A stretch of DNA of 64,000 nt from Micromonospora marina (GCF_900091565.1 NZ_FMCV01000012.1:1-64000), one strand, 5' to 3'; numbered from the stretch's first letter, positions 45,286 to 54,910 are shown. A program made the numbers and translations. Notes: generated from the letters alone by a model not told the origin.

Positions 45286-48200
45286 TCGCTCGTCACCTGT
45301 TCCTCGTCGTCGGCCCGATTGAGCCGCTGGCTGATCACCTGGGTCACACCGGCGCGCATGGTCACCCCGTAGAGCGCGTCGGCGATCTCCATGGTCCGCT
45401 TCTGGTGCGTAATCACGATGAGCTGGCTCTTCTCCCGCAACTGCGCCAGCAGCGTGATCAGGCGGCCCAGGTTCACGTCGTCGAGCGCCGCCTCCACCTC
45501 GTCCATGATGTAGAACGGGCTGGGCCGGGCGCGGAAGATCGCCACGAGCATCGCCACCGCGGTCAGCGACCGTTCGCCGCCGGAGAGCAGCGAGAGCCGC
45601 TTGATCTTCTTACCCGGCGGGCGGGCCTCGACCTCCACCCCGGTGGTGAGCAGGTCCTCCGGGTCGGTGAGCACCAGCCGGCCCTCGCCGCCGGGGAACA
45701 GCACCGTGAAGACCTGCTCGAACTCCCGGGCGGTGTCTTCGAACGCGCTGGCGAAGACCTCCAGGATCCGGTCGTCCACGTCCTTGACCACGGTGAGCAG
45801 GTCGCGCCGGGTGGCCTTGAGGTCCTCCAGCTGCTCGGAGAGGAACTTGTACCGCTCCTCCAGCGCCGCGAACTCCTCCAGCGCGAGCGGGTTCACCTTG
45901 CCCAGCAGGGCCAGTTCCCGCTCCGCCTTGGCCGCCCGCTTCTCCTGCACCGGGCGCTCGTAGCGGACCGGCTCCGGCACCGGCCGGCCGTCCTTCTCGG
46001 CGAGCGCCACGTCCGCGTCGGTGGGCGGGACCAGCCGGTCCGGGCCGTACTCGGCGACGAGCGTGGCCACGTCCAGCCCGAAGTCCTCGGCGGCCTTGGC
46101 CTCCAGCTGCTCGATGCGCATCCGCTGCTCGGCGCGGGCCACCTCGTCGCGGTGCACCTGGCTGGTGAGCCGTTCCAGCTCGGCGGCGAGGCGCTTGGCC
46201 GCGCCGCGTACCTCGGACAACTCGGCCTCGCGCGCGGCGCGTTCGCGGGCGACGGCGTCCCGGTGCTCCTCGGCCCGGGCGATGGAGACGGTGAGCCGGG
46301 TGAGCGCCTCGCGGGCGCCGCCGACCACGGCCCGGGCGATCTGCGCGCCGCGGGTGCGGGCCGCGCGCCGGGCCGCGGCGCGCTCCCGCGCCGCCCGTTC
46401 GGCGGTGGCCTGCCGGGCCAGCGAGTCGGCCCGCCCGGCGATCGAGGCCACCCGTTCCTCGGCGGTACGCACCGCGAGCCGGACCTCCATCTCGTTCTGC
46501 CGTGCCTGCGGCACCATGGCGGCGAGCTGGTCCCGCTCCTCGGTGGACGGTTCGGCGTCGATCGGGGTGGCCTCGGCCAGCCGCAGCCGTTCCTCCAGCT
46601 CGGCCAGCGCCGCGAGGTCCCGTTCCCGGGCCGCCTCGGCGCGTGCCCGGGACTCGCCGAGCCGGTCGGTCTCCGCCTTCGCCGAGCGGGCGGCGGCGCC
46701 CAGTTCGGCGAGGCGGCGCGCGGCGGCGTTGCGGTGGCTCTCCGCCTCCCGCTTGGCGGCGGCGGCGTGCTGCACGGCCTCCTTGGCGGCGGCCACCTCG
46801 GCGCGCGCCTCGGCAAGCTGTGCCCGCAGCTCGGCTGCGGTGCGTTCGGCGGTGGCCCGGTTGGCCCGCGCCTCCTCGACGGCGGCCTGCACCTCGATGA
46901 AGCTCGGTGCCTTGGCCGACCCGCCCGCCGCCGCGTACGCCCCGACCACGTCGCCGTCGGGGGTGACCGCGCGCAGCTCCGGATTCGCGGCGACGAGGGC
47001 GGACGCGGCGGCCAGGTCGTCGACGAGCGCCACGTCGCGCAGCGCCCGGTGCACGGCCGGGCGGATCGCGGGCGAGCACTCCACCAGGTCGGGGGCCCAG
47101 CGGGCGCCCTCGGGCAGCTTCGGGCGCAGCGCGTCGGCGGAGCCGTCCATGCCCGGTCCGGCGGGGCTGCCGACCAGCAACCCGGCCCGTCCGGCGTCGG
47201 AGATCTTGAGCAGCCGCATCGCCTCGACCGCCTCGTCCACACCGCTGACCGCCACCGCGTCGGCCAGGCCGCCGAGAGCGGCGGCGAGCGCCGCCTCGTC
47301 ACCGGGGGCGACTGTCAGCAGCCCGGCGAGGCTGCCGAGCAGGCCGGGCACCTGGTCGGCGCGGGCCAGCAGCTCACCGGCGCCGTCCTTGCGGCGCAGG
47401 CCCATGGCGAGCGCCTCCTCGCGGGCCTTCCAGGTGGCGGCGTCCTTCTCCGCGGCGCGCTCACCGTCGGCCAGGCTGCGCACCGCCGCCTGGGCCCGCT
47501 CGTGCCCGGCCACCGCCTCGTCGTGCCGGGCGTCCAGGTCGGCGTTGTCCCGGTCCGCCTCGGTCGACTGCTCGGCGACCGCGTCCAGGTCGGCCTGTGC
47601 CTTCTCGGCCCGGCCCAGCGCGTCGGTGTGCGCGGCGGCGAGCCGTTCGATCTCCTCGCCCGCGCTGGTGGTCCGCGCCCGGGCGGAGTTGACCTGGCCG
47701 GTGAGGCGGGCCAGCCCCTCCCGCCGGTCGGCGATCGCCTTGGCGGCGGCGACCAGTTCCCGCTCGGCGGCGGCGAGCTGCCGTTCCAGCTCCTGCCGGT
47801 GCTCGACCGCCTCGGCCAGCCGGATCTGGTCCTCGGTGAGCGCCGCGCGCAGCTCCTCCTCCTGCTCGCGGACGCGCCGCGACTCCGCCTCCAACTGCTC
47901 GGGGTCGCGCCCGGGGCGTTCGTCGTCGCCGACGGCACTGAGGTGACGCAGCCGCTCCCGGGCCAGTTGCTCGATCGAGCGGAACCGCTCCTGGAGCGCG
48001 GATAGGCGGTACCAGGTGTCCTGCGCCGCCGCGAGCAGCGGGGCGTCCTCGGCCAGCGCCGCCTCCAGCTCGCCGAGGCGACCCTGCACCTCGCCGTGCT
48101 CGGCCTCGATCAGCTCGCGCCGCTCACGCAGCGCGGTCTCGTCGGCGATCTCCTTGTCCAGCGTGGTCCGCAGCGTGTGCAGGTCGTCGGCGAGCAGCCG

Positions 48201-48881
48201 GAGCCGGGCGTCGCGCAGGTTGGCCTGGATCCCGGCGGCACGGCGGGCCACCTCGGCCTGCCGGCCCAGCGGCTTGAGCTGGCGGCGCAGCTCGGCGGTC
48301 AGGTCGGTCAGGCGGTTGAGGTTCACCTGCATCGCGTCGAGCTTCCGCAGCGCCTTCTCCTTGCGCTTGCGGTGCTTGAGGACGCCCGCCGCCTCCTCGA
48401 TGAAGGACCGCCGGTCCTCCGGCTTGGCGTGCAGCATGCCGTCGAGCCGGCCCTGGCCGACGATGATGTGCATCTCGCGGCCGATGCCCGAGTCGGACAG
48501 CAGCTCCTGGATGTCGAGCAGGCGGCAGGAGTCGCCGTTGATCTCGTACTCGCTCTCGCCGGAGCGGAACATCCGGCGGGTGATGGAGACCTCGGTGTAC
48601 TCGATCGGCAGAGCCCCGTCGGTGTTGTCGATGGTGAGGGTGACCTCGGCCCGGCCCAGCGGCGCGCGTCCGGCGGTGCCGGCGAAGATGACGTCCTCCA
48701 TCTTGCCGCCGCGCAGCGCCTTGGCGCCCTGCTCGCCGAGTACCCAGGCGATGGCGTCGACGACGTTGGACTTGCCGGAGCCGTTCGGGCCCACCACGCA
48801 GGTGATCCCGGGCTCCAGCTTCAGCGTCGTGGCGGAGGCGAAGGACTTGAAGCCCCTCACCGTCAGGCTCTTGAGATGCAC
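45282..48881 (-). CDS. smc: Chromosome segregation ATPase Smc
   Basis: The 1199-residue SMC subunit of bacterial condensin, which organises and separates sister chromosomes. Walker A GPNGSGKS is at residues 31-38, the hinge domain lies near 500-640 (LLGSLAGLLTVAPGDEAALA onward), long coiled coils flank it, and the C-terminal head has the signature LSLLSGGERSLTAVAM and Walker B PFYIMDEVEAALDD. Length is normal. The initiation codon at 48881 gives MHLKSLTVRGFKSFASATTL, the standard start. The HAD gene overlaps the 3' end. Confidence 0.97.
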   Translation of the reverse strand: MHLKSLTVRGFKSFASATTLKLEPGITCVVGPNGSGKSNVVDAIAWVLGEQGAKALRGGKMEDVIFAGTAGRAPLGRAEVTLTIDNTDGALPIEYTEVSITRRMFRSGESEYEINGDSCRLLDIQELLSDSGIGREMHIIVGQGRLDGMLHAKPEDRRSFIEEAAGVLKHRKRKEKALRKLDAMQVNLNRLTDLTAELRRQLKPLGRQAEVARRAAGIQANLRDARLRLLADDLHTLRTTLDKEIADETALRERRELIEAEHGEVQGRLGELEAALAEDAPLLAAAQDTWYRLSALQERFRSIEQLARERLRHLSAVGDDERPGRDPEQLEAESRRVREQEEELRAALTEDQIRLAEAVEHRQELERQLAAAERELVAAAKAIADRREGLARLTGQVNSARARTTSAGEEIERLAAAHTDALGRAEKAQADLDAVAEQSTEADRDNADLDARHDEAVAGHERAQAAVRSLADGERAAEKDAATWKAREEALAMGLRRKDGAGELLARADQVPGLLGSLAGLLTVAPGDEAALAAALGGLADAVAVSGVDEAVEAMRLLKISDAGRAGLLVGSPAGPGMDGSADALRPKLPEGARWAPDLVECSPAIRPAVHRALRDVALVDDLAAASALVAANPELRAVTPDGDVVGAYAAAGGSAKAPSFIEVQAAVEEARANRATAERTAAELRAQLAEARAEVAAAKEAVQHAAAAKREAESHRNAAARRLAELGAAARSAKAETDRLGESRARAEAARERDLAALAELEERLRLAEATPIDAEPSTEERDQLAAMVPQARQNEMEVRLAVRTAEERVASIAGRADSLARQATAERAARERAAARRAARTRGAQIARAVVGGAREALTRLTVSIARAEEHRDAVARERAAREAELSEVRGAAKRLAAELERLTSQVHRDEVARAEQRMRIEQLEAKAAEDFGLDVATLVAEYGPDRLVPPTDADVALAEKDGRPVPEPVRYERPVQEKRAAKAERELALLGKVNPLALEEFAALEERYKFLSEQLEDLKATRRDLLTVVKDVDDRILEVFASAFEDTAREFEQVFTVLFPGGEGRLVLTDPEDLLTTGVEVEARPPGKKIKRLSLLSGGERSLTAVAMLVAIFRARPSPFYIMDEVEAALDDVNLGRLITLLAQLREKSQLIVITHQKRTMEIADALYGVTMRAGVTQVISQRLNRADDEEQVTSE

Positions 48882-49040
48882 CTTCTCGATCCTCGTCCGG
48901 TGGCCGCCGTACCGTCGCCGGCTGCGCGGACCTGGTGAACCCGCAGACTAACCCGGGACCGGGGCGCCGCCGCCATGCGACCCACCCGCCGCACCGGCTG
49001 TCCGCTTTCCACCCGGCCGTAGCGGGCGGAGCGGAAATAC

Positions 49041-49142
49041 ATGATCACAATTACCGGGCGCAATTCCGGCCGGTTCCGCAAGATCGAGAATTGCGGCGGC
49101 GGCACCGAAAAGGTCCGCACATGGCTGCGCGCCGGCACTTGA
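49041..49142 (+). CDS. Candidate 33-residue small ORF (leader peptide?)
   Basis: ATG at 49041 opens 33 codons (MITITGRNSGRFRKIEN, then CGGGTEKVRTWLRAGT). GGAG lies nine bases upstream. About three quarters of third positions are G or C, consistent with coding use although the region is less GC-rich than its neighbours. The frame runs through the 5' arms of a two-part hairpin and its TGA (49140-49142) falls in the loop. I know no family. It may be a genuine small protein, a leader peptide, or chance; its location between smc and other genes on the minus strand makes it an isolated plus-strand unit. Confidence 0.35.
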   Translation: MITITGRNSGRFRKIENCGGGTEKVRTWLRAGT

Positions 49143-49163
49143 GTGTCGGCGCGCTTTTCGGTG
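49103..49163 (+). terminator. U-tract terminator nested in a longer hairpin
   Basis: Inner stem: GCGCGCCGGCAC (49127-49138) and GTGTCGGCGCGC (49143-49154), loop TTGA, followed by TTTT, a canonical intrinsic terminator on the plus strand. Outer stem: CACCGAAAAG (49103-49112) pairs with CTTTTCGGTG (49154-49163), which would consume the T tract. The two pairings compete for function. On the minus strand the same hairpin lies 40 bases past the 64-residue gene. Confidence 0.65.
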
Positions 49164-49194
49164 TGGTGCGATTCAGTTTTCGGACAACTGGAGA

Positions 49195-49389
49195 TCAGGT
49201 CAGCGCGGGCTCGGCCAGACGGAGGAGGTCATCAGCCTCCGCCGCTGCCGCCGCAAGCCGATCGTTGTCGGCGCGCAGACGCGTGATCTCGAACTCCAGT
49301 GCCTGAACCCTGGCACGCAGTCGGGTGACCTCGTCGAGCAGACGCCGGTCGGGCGCTGCACTTACGTGGCCGTAGAGGGCCTTCGCCAT
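49195..49389 (-). CDS. Small coiled-coil protein (64 residues)
   Basis: A 64-residue protein starting MAKALYGHVSAAPDRRLLDE, followed by a leucine-rich heptad region (VTRLRARVQALEFEITRLRA, then DNDRLAAAAAEADDLLRL) that is a predicted coiled coil. Similar short MAKALYGHV-type proteins occur across actinobacteria; function unknown, possibly a partner of DivIVA-like or regulatory proteins. AAGGAG lies six bases before the ATG at 49389, so the start is well supported; longer upstream open frame is not. Confidence 0.8.
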   Translation of the reverse strand: MAKALYGHVSAAPDRRLLDEVTRLRARVQALEFEITRLRADNDRLAAAAAEADDLLRLAEPALT

Positions 49390-49760
49390 GCTGACTCCTT
49401 GATGTGCGCTGCCGGAAAGGCCGGCCAACGCGCGCCCATGATGTTCGCGGCTGCCATTCCCCCTGCATAGGGCATGACTGGGCGCGACTGGCGACACCTA
49501 CATATTGAGCCGAAACCCCCTCCGTCGTCAAGTTGACCAAGGCCGTAGATCATCTCCACGTCGGCCGGTCCACTCGCCGGGGGGCTGCCACGAGGCGCGG
49601 ACACGCTCTGTCCGGACACCTTTACTGTACGCCGGAAATGTGTGAACGACTCATCCTTGCCGCCGGCTTCGCCTTAACTCTTCCTTAGCCACGTTGCCGC
49701 AGCTCGGAGCGCGCCCGTAGCGTCACTCCGGCCCGCAACCGACCCGTGGAGGGGACAGGC
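49390..49760. other. 371-base divergent intergenic region
   Basis: It separates the 64-residue gene (minus) and the CAP-domain gene (plus). It is less GC-rich than its surroundings around 49490-49700. TTGCCG near 49694 and TAGCGT near 49718, 18 bases apart, could form a promoter for the CAP gene; this is a weak match. I see no RNA gene, repeat or credible reading frame here. Confidence 0.45.
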
Positions 49761-50939
49761 GTGTACCGCTGGAACGACCCGATCGAACCGGAGGACGCCC
49801 GCCGACGTCCCGAGCCGCCGACCGACGGGGGTGGGGCGTGGCCCACCGACCGGCCCGGACCGCGGTCGTCGTACCCGTTCGGGGATTCCGCGCAGCAGTC
49901 ACCCGCCGACCAGGCCGGCTACCACGACGCCGGCCACGGCCCGGCCGGATACGACGCCCAGCCGGGCTACCGCCCGGAGAGCGCGCCGCCCGCCTACGGA
50001 CCGGCCGGCTCCCACCCGCCGCCCCACGACCGGTGGAACGCTCAGGAGCAGCCCACCGCCGCGTGGCACGGCCAGGAGCCCGCGTGGCAGGGCCAGGAGC
50101 AGCCGGCCGGCGGCTGGGAGCAGCCCGCCGCGACCTGGCAGCCGGCGACCGACACCCCGGCCGACGACCAGCGGCGCCCGAAGCGGCGCCTGTCCCGGCC
50201 GCTCGTGATCGGCGGGGCCGCCGCCGCGGCGACGCTCGTGGTGAGCCTCGGCGTGGGCGCCGTCCTGCTGCCCGGCGACGACCAGGGCACGAAGCGCACC
50301 TCCGCCGACGCGCTGGTGGCCGCCGCGCCGCAGGCTTCCGGCGGGACCGACGAGGCGCCCGCCGACGCGCTCGCGCCCGAGTCGGCGAGCCCGTCCGCCG
50401 TACCCACCACCGCCGCGCCGAGCCCGACGACGAAGGCCACCCCGAAACCGAACCGCAGCACCGCCCCGTCGCGGCAGCAGGAGCGCAGCAGCGCCCCGGG
50501 CGGCGGCACGGCGAGCGGCGGCTCCACCAGCACCAAGGCCACCGCCACGACCGGGCTCAGCGCCGAACTCCAGAAGGTCGTGACGATCGTCAACCAGGAG
50601 CGGGCGAAGGCCGGCTGCAAGGCGCTCACCGTCAACGCCAAGCTGAACCTGGCCGCCCAGCGGCACAGCCAGGACCAGGCCGACCACCGGAAGATGGACC
50701 ACAAGGGCAGCGACGGCAGCCAGCCCCGGGACCGGGTCAAGGCCGCCGGCTACAGCTACCGCATGGTGGGCGAGAACGTGGCTTGGAACTACCAGACCCC
50801 GGCGGCGGTCATGGAGGGCTGGATGGACTCCGAAGGCCACCGGAAGAACATCCTCAACTGCTCGTACACCCAGATCGGGGTGGGCGTGGCGCGCAGCAAC
50901 GGGCCGTACTGGACGCAGGTCTTCGCCACCCCGAGCTGA
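49761..50939 (+). CDS. Membrane-anchored CAP-domain protein
   Basis: A 392-residue protein with three parts. Residues 1-150 are hydrophilic and rich in Pro, Gly, Gln and Tyr, probably cytosolic. One transmembrane helix follows (LVIGGAAAAATLVVSLGVGA). A Ser/Thr/Pro/Ala-rich linker leads to a C-terminal CAP/SCP domain (from ~270) with QRHSQDQADHRKMDHKG (His ligand), GENVAW and WMDSEGHRKNILNC. CAP proteins are secreted and bind lipids or metals; the role here is unknown. GTG at 49761 is preferred over an in-frame GTG at 49746 because GGAGGGG lies six bases upstream. Confidence 0.88.
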   Translation: MYRWNDPIEPEDARRRPEPPTDGGGAWPTDRPGPRSSYPFGDSAQQSPADQAGYHDAGHGPAGYDAQPGYRPESAPPAYGPAGSHPPPHDRWNAQEQPTAAWHGQEPAWQGQEQPAGGWEQPAATWQPATDTPADDQRRPKRRLSRPLVIGGAAAAATLVVSLGVGAVLLPGDDQGTKRTSADALVAAAPQASGGTDEAPADALAPESASPSAVPTTAAPSPTTKATPKPNRSTAPSRQQERSSAPGGGTASGGSTSTKATATTGLSAELQKVVTIVNQERAKAGCKALTVNAKLNLAAQRHSQDQADHRKMDHKGSDGSQPRDRVKAAGYSYRMVGENVAWNYQTPAAVMEGWMDSEGHRKNILNCSYTQIGVGVARSNGPYWTQVFATPS

Positions 50940-51016
50940 CCGCGCGTCGCGATCGGCCCGGCGCTCGTTGACCGGTCGGGGGCGGCGTCGGGCCGCCCGC
51001 GTCCGGGGAGCTGTCG

Positions 51017-51886
51017 ATGCGGATCCGGCCGGTGTGGGCCGTGCCGCGTGCCCGGCCGGCCCGCGTCGGCGGACGTGGCCCGCGCCGGGGCGTGGCGCTC
51101 GCGCTGACCGCACTGCTGCTCGCCCCGGTGCCGGCCTGCCGCCGGCCGGTCACGCCGCCCGGCGCGCCCACGCCCTGGCCGGCGGCGCAGGCCGACCGCT
51201 GGCGGTGGCAGTGGCAGCTCACCACCCCGGTGGACGTGACTGTCGACGCCGACGTCTTCCTCCTCGACCCGGTGGCCACCACCTCGGCCGAGACCGCCGC
51301 GCTGCGCGCGCAGGGCCGCCGCCTGGTCTGCCACGTCCGGGCCGGCACGTACGCCGCCGGCGACCCGGACGCCACCCGCTTCCCCGCCGCCGTGCGCGGC
51401 GCGGCGGTGCCGGGGCGGCCGGGGAGCCGCTTCCTGGACGTACGGAGCTGGGACACGCTCGCGCCGGTGCTGGCCGACCGGTTCCGGCTGTGCCGGGGCA
51501 AGGGCTTCGGCGCGGTGGCGCTCGCCGACGCGGACGGCTACCGGCACCGCTCCGGCTTCCCCCTCCACTTCGACGATCAGCTGCTGTTCAACCGCCGGCT
51601 GGCGGGGCTGGCCCGCAAGCTGGACCTCTCCCCCGGGCTGGTCGACGACGTGGCGCAGCTGGCCGCGCTGGCCCCCGACTTCGACTTCACGGTCAATCAG
51701 GAGTGCGTACGCCGCCGCGAGTGCGCGAAGCTGCTGCCGTTCGTCGACGCCGGCAAGCCGGTCTTCCACGTCGAGTACACAGGTGATCCGGCGGACTTCT
51801 GCGTCACCTCGGTCGGCTACGGCTTCGCCTCGATCCGCAAGGACCGGCAGCTGGACGCGTGGCGGGAGCCGTGCGCGCTGCCGTGA
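51017..51886 (+). CDS. GH114-family glycoside hydrolase, exported
   Basis: A 289-residue protein of the GH114 (endo-alpha-1,4-polygalactosaminidase-like) family. A basic N-terminus and hydrophobic core (VALALTALLLAPVPACRR) form a signal peptide with a possible lipobox ending at Cys. The TIM-barrel domain then reads WQLTTPVDVTVDADVFLLDP, RLVCHVRAGTYA, GFGAVALADADGYRHRSGFP, FTVNQECVRRREC and FHVEYTGDP, with acidic residues in the expected strand ends. Substrate unproven. It follows the CAP gene by 77 bases on the same strand. Confidence 0.82.
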   Translation: MRIRPVWAVPRARPARVGGRGPRRGVALALTALLLAPVPACRRPVTPPGAPTPWPAAQADRWRWQWQLTTPVDVTVDADVFLLDPVATTSAETAALRAQGRRLVCHVRAGTYAAGDPDATRFPAAVRGAAVPGRPGSRFLDVRSWDTLAPVLADRFRLCRGKGFGAVALADADGYRHRSGFPLHFDDQLLFNRRLAGLARKLDLSPGLVDDVAQLAALAPDFDFTVNQECVRRRECAKLLPFVDAGKPVFHVEYTGDPADFCVTSVGYGFASIRKDRQLDAWREPCALP

Positions 51887-51959
51887 CGCCGATGCCGAGC
51901 TGCCCTCTCCGGGGACCGTCCGGCGATGCACACCGGCGCAACCCCGAACCGGCTCGGGG

Positions 51960-52817
51960 TCATCCCCGGAGGGTGCCCCGGGGCCGCGGCTGGCACCGCG
52001 GGCAGCTGTAGGAGGACCGGTTCATGAACGCCTCGCGCCGGATCGGCGCACCGCAGCGCGGGCAGGGCTCCCCCTCCCGGCCGTACGCGTTCAGCGACCG
52101 GTCGAAGTAGCCGCTCTCGCCGTTGACGTTGACGTACAGCTCGTCGAAGCTGGTGCCGCCCTGCTTGATCGCCTCGCCGAGCACGTCCCGAACGTGCCCG
52201 AGCAGCCGCAGCGCGGCCGGACGGGTCAGCGCGTCGGCGGGGCGGGCGCCGTGCAGCTTCGCCCGCCACAACGCCTCGTCGGCGTAGATGTTGCCCACCC
52301 CGGAGATCAGCGTCTGGTCGAGCAGCGCGCGTTTGATCTCCGTGCGCTTGCGGCGCAGCGCCGCCACGAACACCTCGTCGGAGAACTCCGGGTCCATCGG
52401 GTCGCGGGCGATGTGGGCGATCTCGGCGGGCAGTTCCGCCCCGCCTTCGGAGACGGACAGCCCGCCGAACGTGCGCTGGTCGACGAAGCGCAGCTCCGGT
52501 CCGTCGTCGGCGAACCGGAACCGGACCCGCAGGTGCAGTTCGTCGGCCGCGCCGACCGGCTGCAACAGCAGCTGACCGGACATGCCGAGGTGGCCGATCA
52601 CCGCGTCGCCGCTGTCCAGCGGCAGCCAGAGGTACTTGCCCCGGCGCTGCACGCCGGTGATCGTCCGGTCGGCGAGCACGTCGGCGAAGTGCGCGCCACC
52701 GGGCGCGTGCCGGCGTACCGCCCTGGGGTGGCGTACCTCGACGGCGGCGATGCGCCGGCCGATCACCCACTGCGCGAGTCCCACCCGGACGGTCTCGACC
52801 TCGGGCAGCTCAGGCAC
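51960..52817 (-). CDS. mutM: Formamidopyrimidine-DNA glycosylase
   Basis: MutM excises 8-oxoguanine and FaPy. The 285-residue enzyme begins [20 protein letters not shown], with Pro2 and Glu3 catalytic after Met removal, and ends with the zinc finger [20 protein letters not shown] followed by CPRCQ. H2TH region motif [20 protein letters not shown] is present. The GTG start overlaps the rnc stop by eight bases; rnc-mutM is a conserved pair. Confidence 0.95.
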   Translation of the reverse strand: MPELPEVETVRVGLAQWVIGRRIAAVEVRHPRAVRRHAPGGAHFADVLADRTITGVQRRGKYLWLPLDSGDAVIGHLGMSGQLLLQPVGAADELHLRVRFRFADDGPELRFVDQRTFGGLSVSEGGAELPAEIAHIARDPMDPEFSDEVFVAALRRKRTEIKRALLDQTLISGVGNIYADEALWRAKLHGARPADALTRPAALRLLGHVRDVLGEAIKQGGTSFDELYVNVNGESGYFDRSLNAYGREGEPCPRCGAPIRREAFMNRSSYSCPRCQPRPRGTLRG

Positions 52818-53643
52818 GGCCGGCGCCCGCCTCGACGTCCGTCGCGTCGTCCCGGGCCTGCGACTCGTCCCGGGCCTGCGACTCGTCCCGGGCCTGCGAC
52901 TCGTCCCGGGCCTGCGCCGCCGCCTGCGCCTCGGCCTGCTCGGTGAGCGTCCGCCAGGCCGACTCGGCCGCGCGCTGCTCGGCCTCCTTCTTGCTGCGCC
53001 CCTCCGCGCCGCCGTAGCGGTTGCCGGCCACCACCACCCAGGCGGTGAACGTCTTGAGGTGATCCGGCCCGGTGCCCTCGATCCGGTACTCGGGCACGCC
53101 GAGCCCGAGCGCGGCGGTCAGCTCCTGGAGACTGGTCTTCCAGTCCAGCGCCGCGCCCCGGCCCGCCGACTCGGCCATCAGCGGGTCGAACAGCCGGTGG
53201 ATGACGATGGCGGCGGTGTCCAGGCCGTACTGGAGGTAGATCGCGCCCAGCAGTGCCTCCAGCGTGTCGGCCAGGATGCTCGCCTTGTCCCGCCCGCCGG
53301 TGGCCTCCTCACCCTTGCCGAGCAGCAGGTACGCGCCCAGCCCGTCCGGGCCGAGGCCACGCGCCACGTCGGCGAGCGCCCGCATGTTCACCACACTGGC
53401 GCGCAGCTTCGCCAGCTGCCCCTCGGGCAGGTCGGGGTGGTTGTGGAACAGCGCTGTGGTGATCACCACGCCGAGGACCGAGTCGCCCAGGAACTCCAGC
53501 CGCTCGTTCGTGGGCAGGCCGCCGTTCTCGTACGCGTACGAGCGGTGGGTCAGCGCGCGCTCCAGCAGTTCCGGATCGAGCGACACCCCGAAGGCCGCCT
53601 CCAGGTGGCCGACGGAAGCACGCCGCCGCTTGTCGTTGGTCAT
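52810..53643 (-). CDS. rnc: Ribonuclease III with hexapeptide-repeat tail
   Basis: RNase III cuts double-stranded RNA in rRNA and mRNA processing. The 277-residue protein has the signature [20 protein letters not shown] and the second acidic region [20 protein letters not shown], then a double-stranded-RNA-binding domain ([20 protein letters not shown]). A C-terminal tail of ~40 residues contains QARDES repeated three times, absent from most relatives. It overlaps plsX upstream by four bases and mutM downstream by eight. Confidence 0.95.
   Translation of the reverse strand: MTNDKRRRASVGHLEAAFGVSLDPELLERALTHRSYAYENGGLPTNERLEFLGDSVLGVVITTALFHNHPDLPEGQLAKLRASVVNMRALADVARGLGPDGLGAYLLLGKGEEATGGRDKASILADTLEALLGAIYLQYGLDTAAIVIHRLFDPLMAESAGRGAALDWKTSLQELTAALGLGVPEYRIEGTGPDHLKTFTAWVVVAGNRYGGAEGRSKKEAEQRAAESAWRTLTEQAEAQAAAQARDESQARDESQARDESQARDDATDVEAGAGRA
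52853..52916. repeat. 18-bp tandem repeat at the rnc 3' end
   Basis: CGGGCCTGCGACTCGTCC occurs at 52853-52870, 52871-52888 and 52889-52906, with a partial fourth copy to 52916. It encodes QARDES units at the RNase III C-terminus and stays in frame whatever the copy number. Confidence 0.9.
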
Positions 53644-54719
53644 GGTGCTACCTCGGTGTCGTGTCGGTCAGGTGCGGGATCGGGCGGGATGTCGGCGAGC
53701 AGGGCGCGGACCGTCCCGGCGGCGTCGCGGCGCCACAGGTGAGCCGCGAGCGCGATACCGGAGGCCACATCCTCGGAACCGGCCGCGCCGTGGCACACCA
53801 CCACGGTGCCGCCCACCCCGAGCAGGGCGGCGGCACGCGGGGCGCCGCCGCGTGACGGTGGGCCGCCGGCCATGGCGTACGCGCCCTCGATGGCCTTCAG
53901 CAGGACGTTTCCGGTGAAGCCGTCGGTCACCACGACGTCGGCGCGGGCGCCGAGCGAGATGTCGTACCCCTCGACCAGGCCGACGTAGCGGCCGTCGCAG
54001 GGCAGCGGCGCGGCGGTGAGCGCGGGCGCGGCGGCGCGGCGCAGCCGGTCGCCCTTGCCCGTCTCGTGGCCGACGGAGAGCAACCCGACGCGGGGTGCGG
54101 TGACGGCGTGGGCCACCGACGCGTAGGCGGCACCGAGGAGGGCGTGCCGGGCCAGCGTGGCCGGGCCGGGTTCGAGCGTGCCGCCGACGTCGAGCAGCAC
54201 CACCGGCCCCTCGACGGCGGGCAGCGTGGCGGCGAGCGCCGGGCGGCGTATCCCGGTCCAGCGGCCGAGGCCGAGCGCGGCGGCGGTGACCGTGGCGCCG
54301 GTCGAGCCGGCGGAGACGACCGCGTCGGCCAGTCCGTCATGGACGGCCTGCACGGCGGTGCGTACCGTGCTCTCGCCGCGGGCGGCGGTGGGATGGTCGG
54401 CCATGCCGACGGCGGTCCGCACCGGGCGGACCGTGACCCGTGCGCGCTGGGCCGGGTCGAGCGCACCGATCAGCTCGTCGGCCACCTCGATCGGGCCGAC
54501 GAGCATCAGGTGCAGGGCGGGATCCGTGCGTACCGCTCGCAGAGCGCCGTCAACCACGACGGCGGGAGCATCGTCCCCGCCGAGGAGGTCGACGGCGATC
54601 CGCGCGGTGCCCGGCTCCGACGGTCCGCCGGCCGTGAGCCGGGCGGCGGTGGCGGGAGCCGGGGCACCGGGCGAGAGCCTTGGTGCGCGCGTCACCCGAC
54701 CGGTGGTCGGGGACGTCAC
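53640..54719 (-). CDS. plsX: Phosphate acyltransferase PlsX
   Basis: PlsX makes acyl-phosphate from acyl-ACP at the start of phospholipid synthesis. The 359-residue protein has [20 protein letters not shown] (the family's usual DxxGGDxxP N-terminus), [51 protein letters not shown] and [20 protein letters not shown]. About 40 extra N-terminal residues precede the fold; a later start is possible but has no better site. The 3' end overlaps rnc by four bases. Confidence 0.93.
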   Translation of the reverse strand: MTSPTTGRVTRAPRLSPGAPAPATAARLTAGGPSEPGTARIAVDLLGGDDAPAVVVDGALRAVRTDPALHLMLVGPIEVADELIGALDPAQRARVTVRPVRTAVGMADHPTAARGESTVRTAVQAVHDGLADAVVSAGSTGATVTAAALGLGRWTGIRRPALAATLPAVEGPVVLLDVGGTLEPGPATLARHALLGAAYASVAHAVTAPRVGLLSVGHETGKGDRLRRAAAPALTAAPLPCDGRYVGLVEGYDISLGARADVVVTDGFTGNVLLKAIEGAYAMAGGPPSRGGAPRAAALLGVGGTVVVCHGAAGSEDVASGIALAAHLWRRDAAGTVRALLADIPPDPAPDRHDTEVAP

Positions 54720-54731
54720 TCGGCGGCCGGG

Positions 54732-54905
54732 TCAGACCTCGAGGACCTGACGGCCGTTGTAGGTGCCGCAGACGGAGCAGGCGGCGTGCGGCAGCTTGGC
54801 CGACTTGCACTGCGGGCAGGCCACGGTCGCCACCACCGTGGCCTTCCAGTTCGCCCGGCGGGCGCGGGTGTTGCTGCGCGACATCTTGCGCTTGGGGACG
54901 GCCAC
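54732..54905 (-). CDS. rpmF: 50S ribosomal protein L32
   Basis: A 57-residue L32. It reads MAVPKRKMSRSNTRARRANW and then has a four-cysteine zinc site in VACPQCKSAKLPHAACSVCG. The GTG start at 54905 is preceded by GAGGAG. It lies five bases after the DUF177 gene and 12 bases before plsX, an order shared by most actinobacteria. Confidence 0.96.
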   Translation of the reverse strand: MAVPKRKMSRSNTRARRANWKATVVATVACPQCKSAKLPHAACSVCGTYNGRQVLEV

Positions 54906-54910
54906 GGTTC

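Noticed and set aside
45405..48005. An 866-codon plus-strand frame opposite smc
   Set aside because: Antisense artefact of smc, rich in Leu/Arg/Gly and without a ribosome-binding site or domains.
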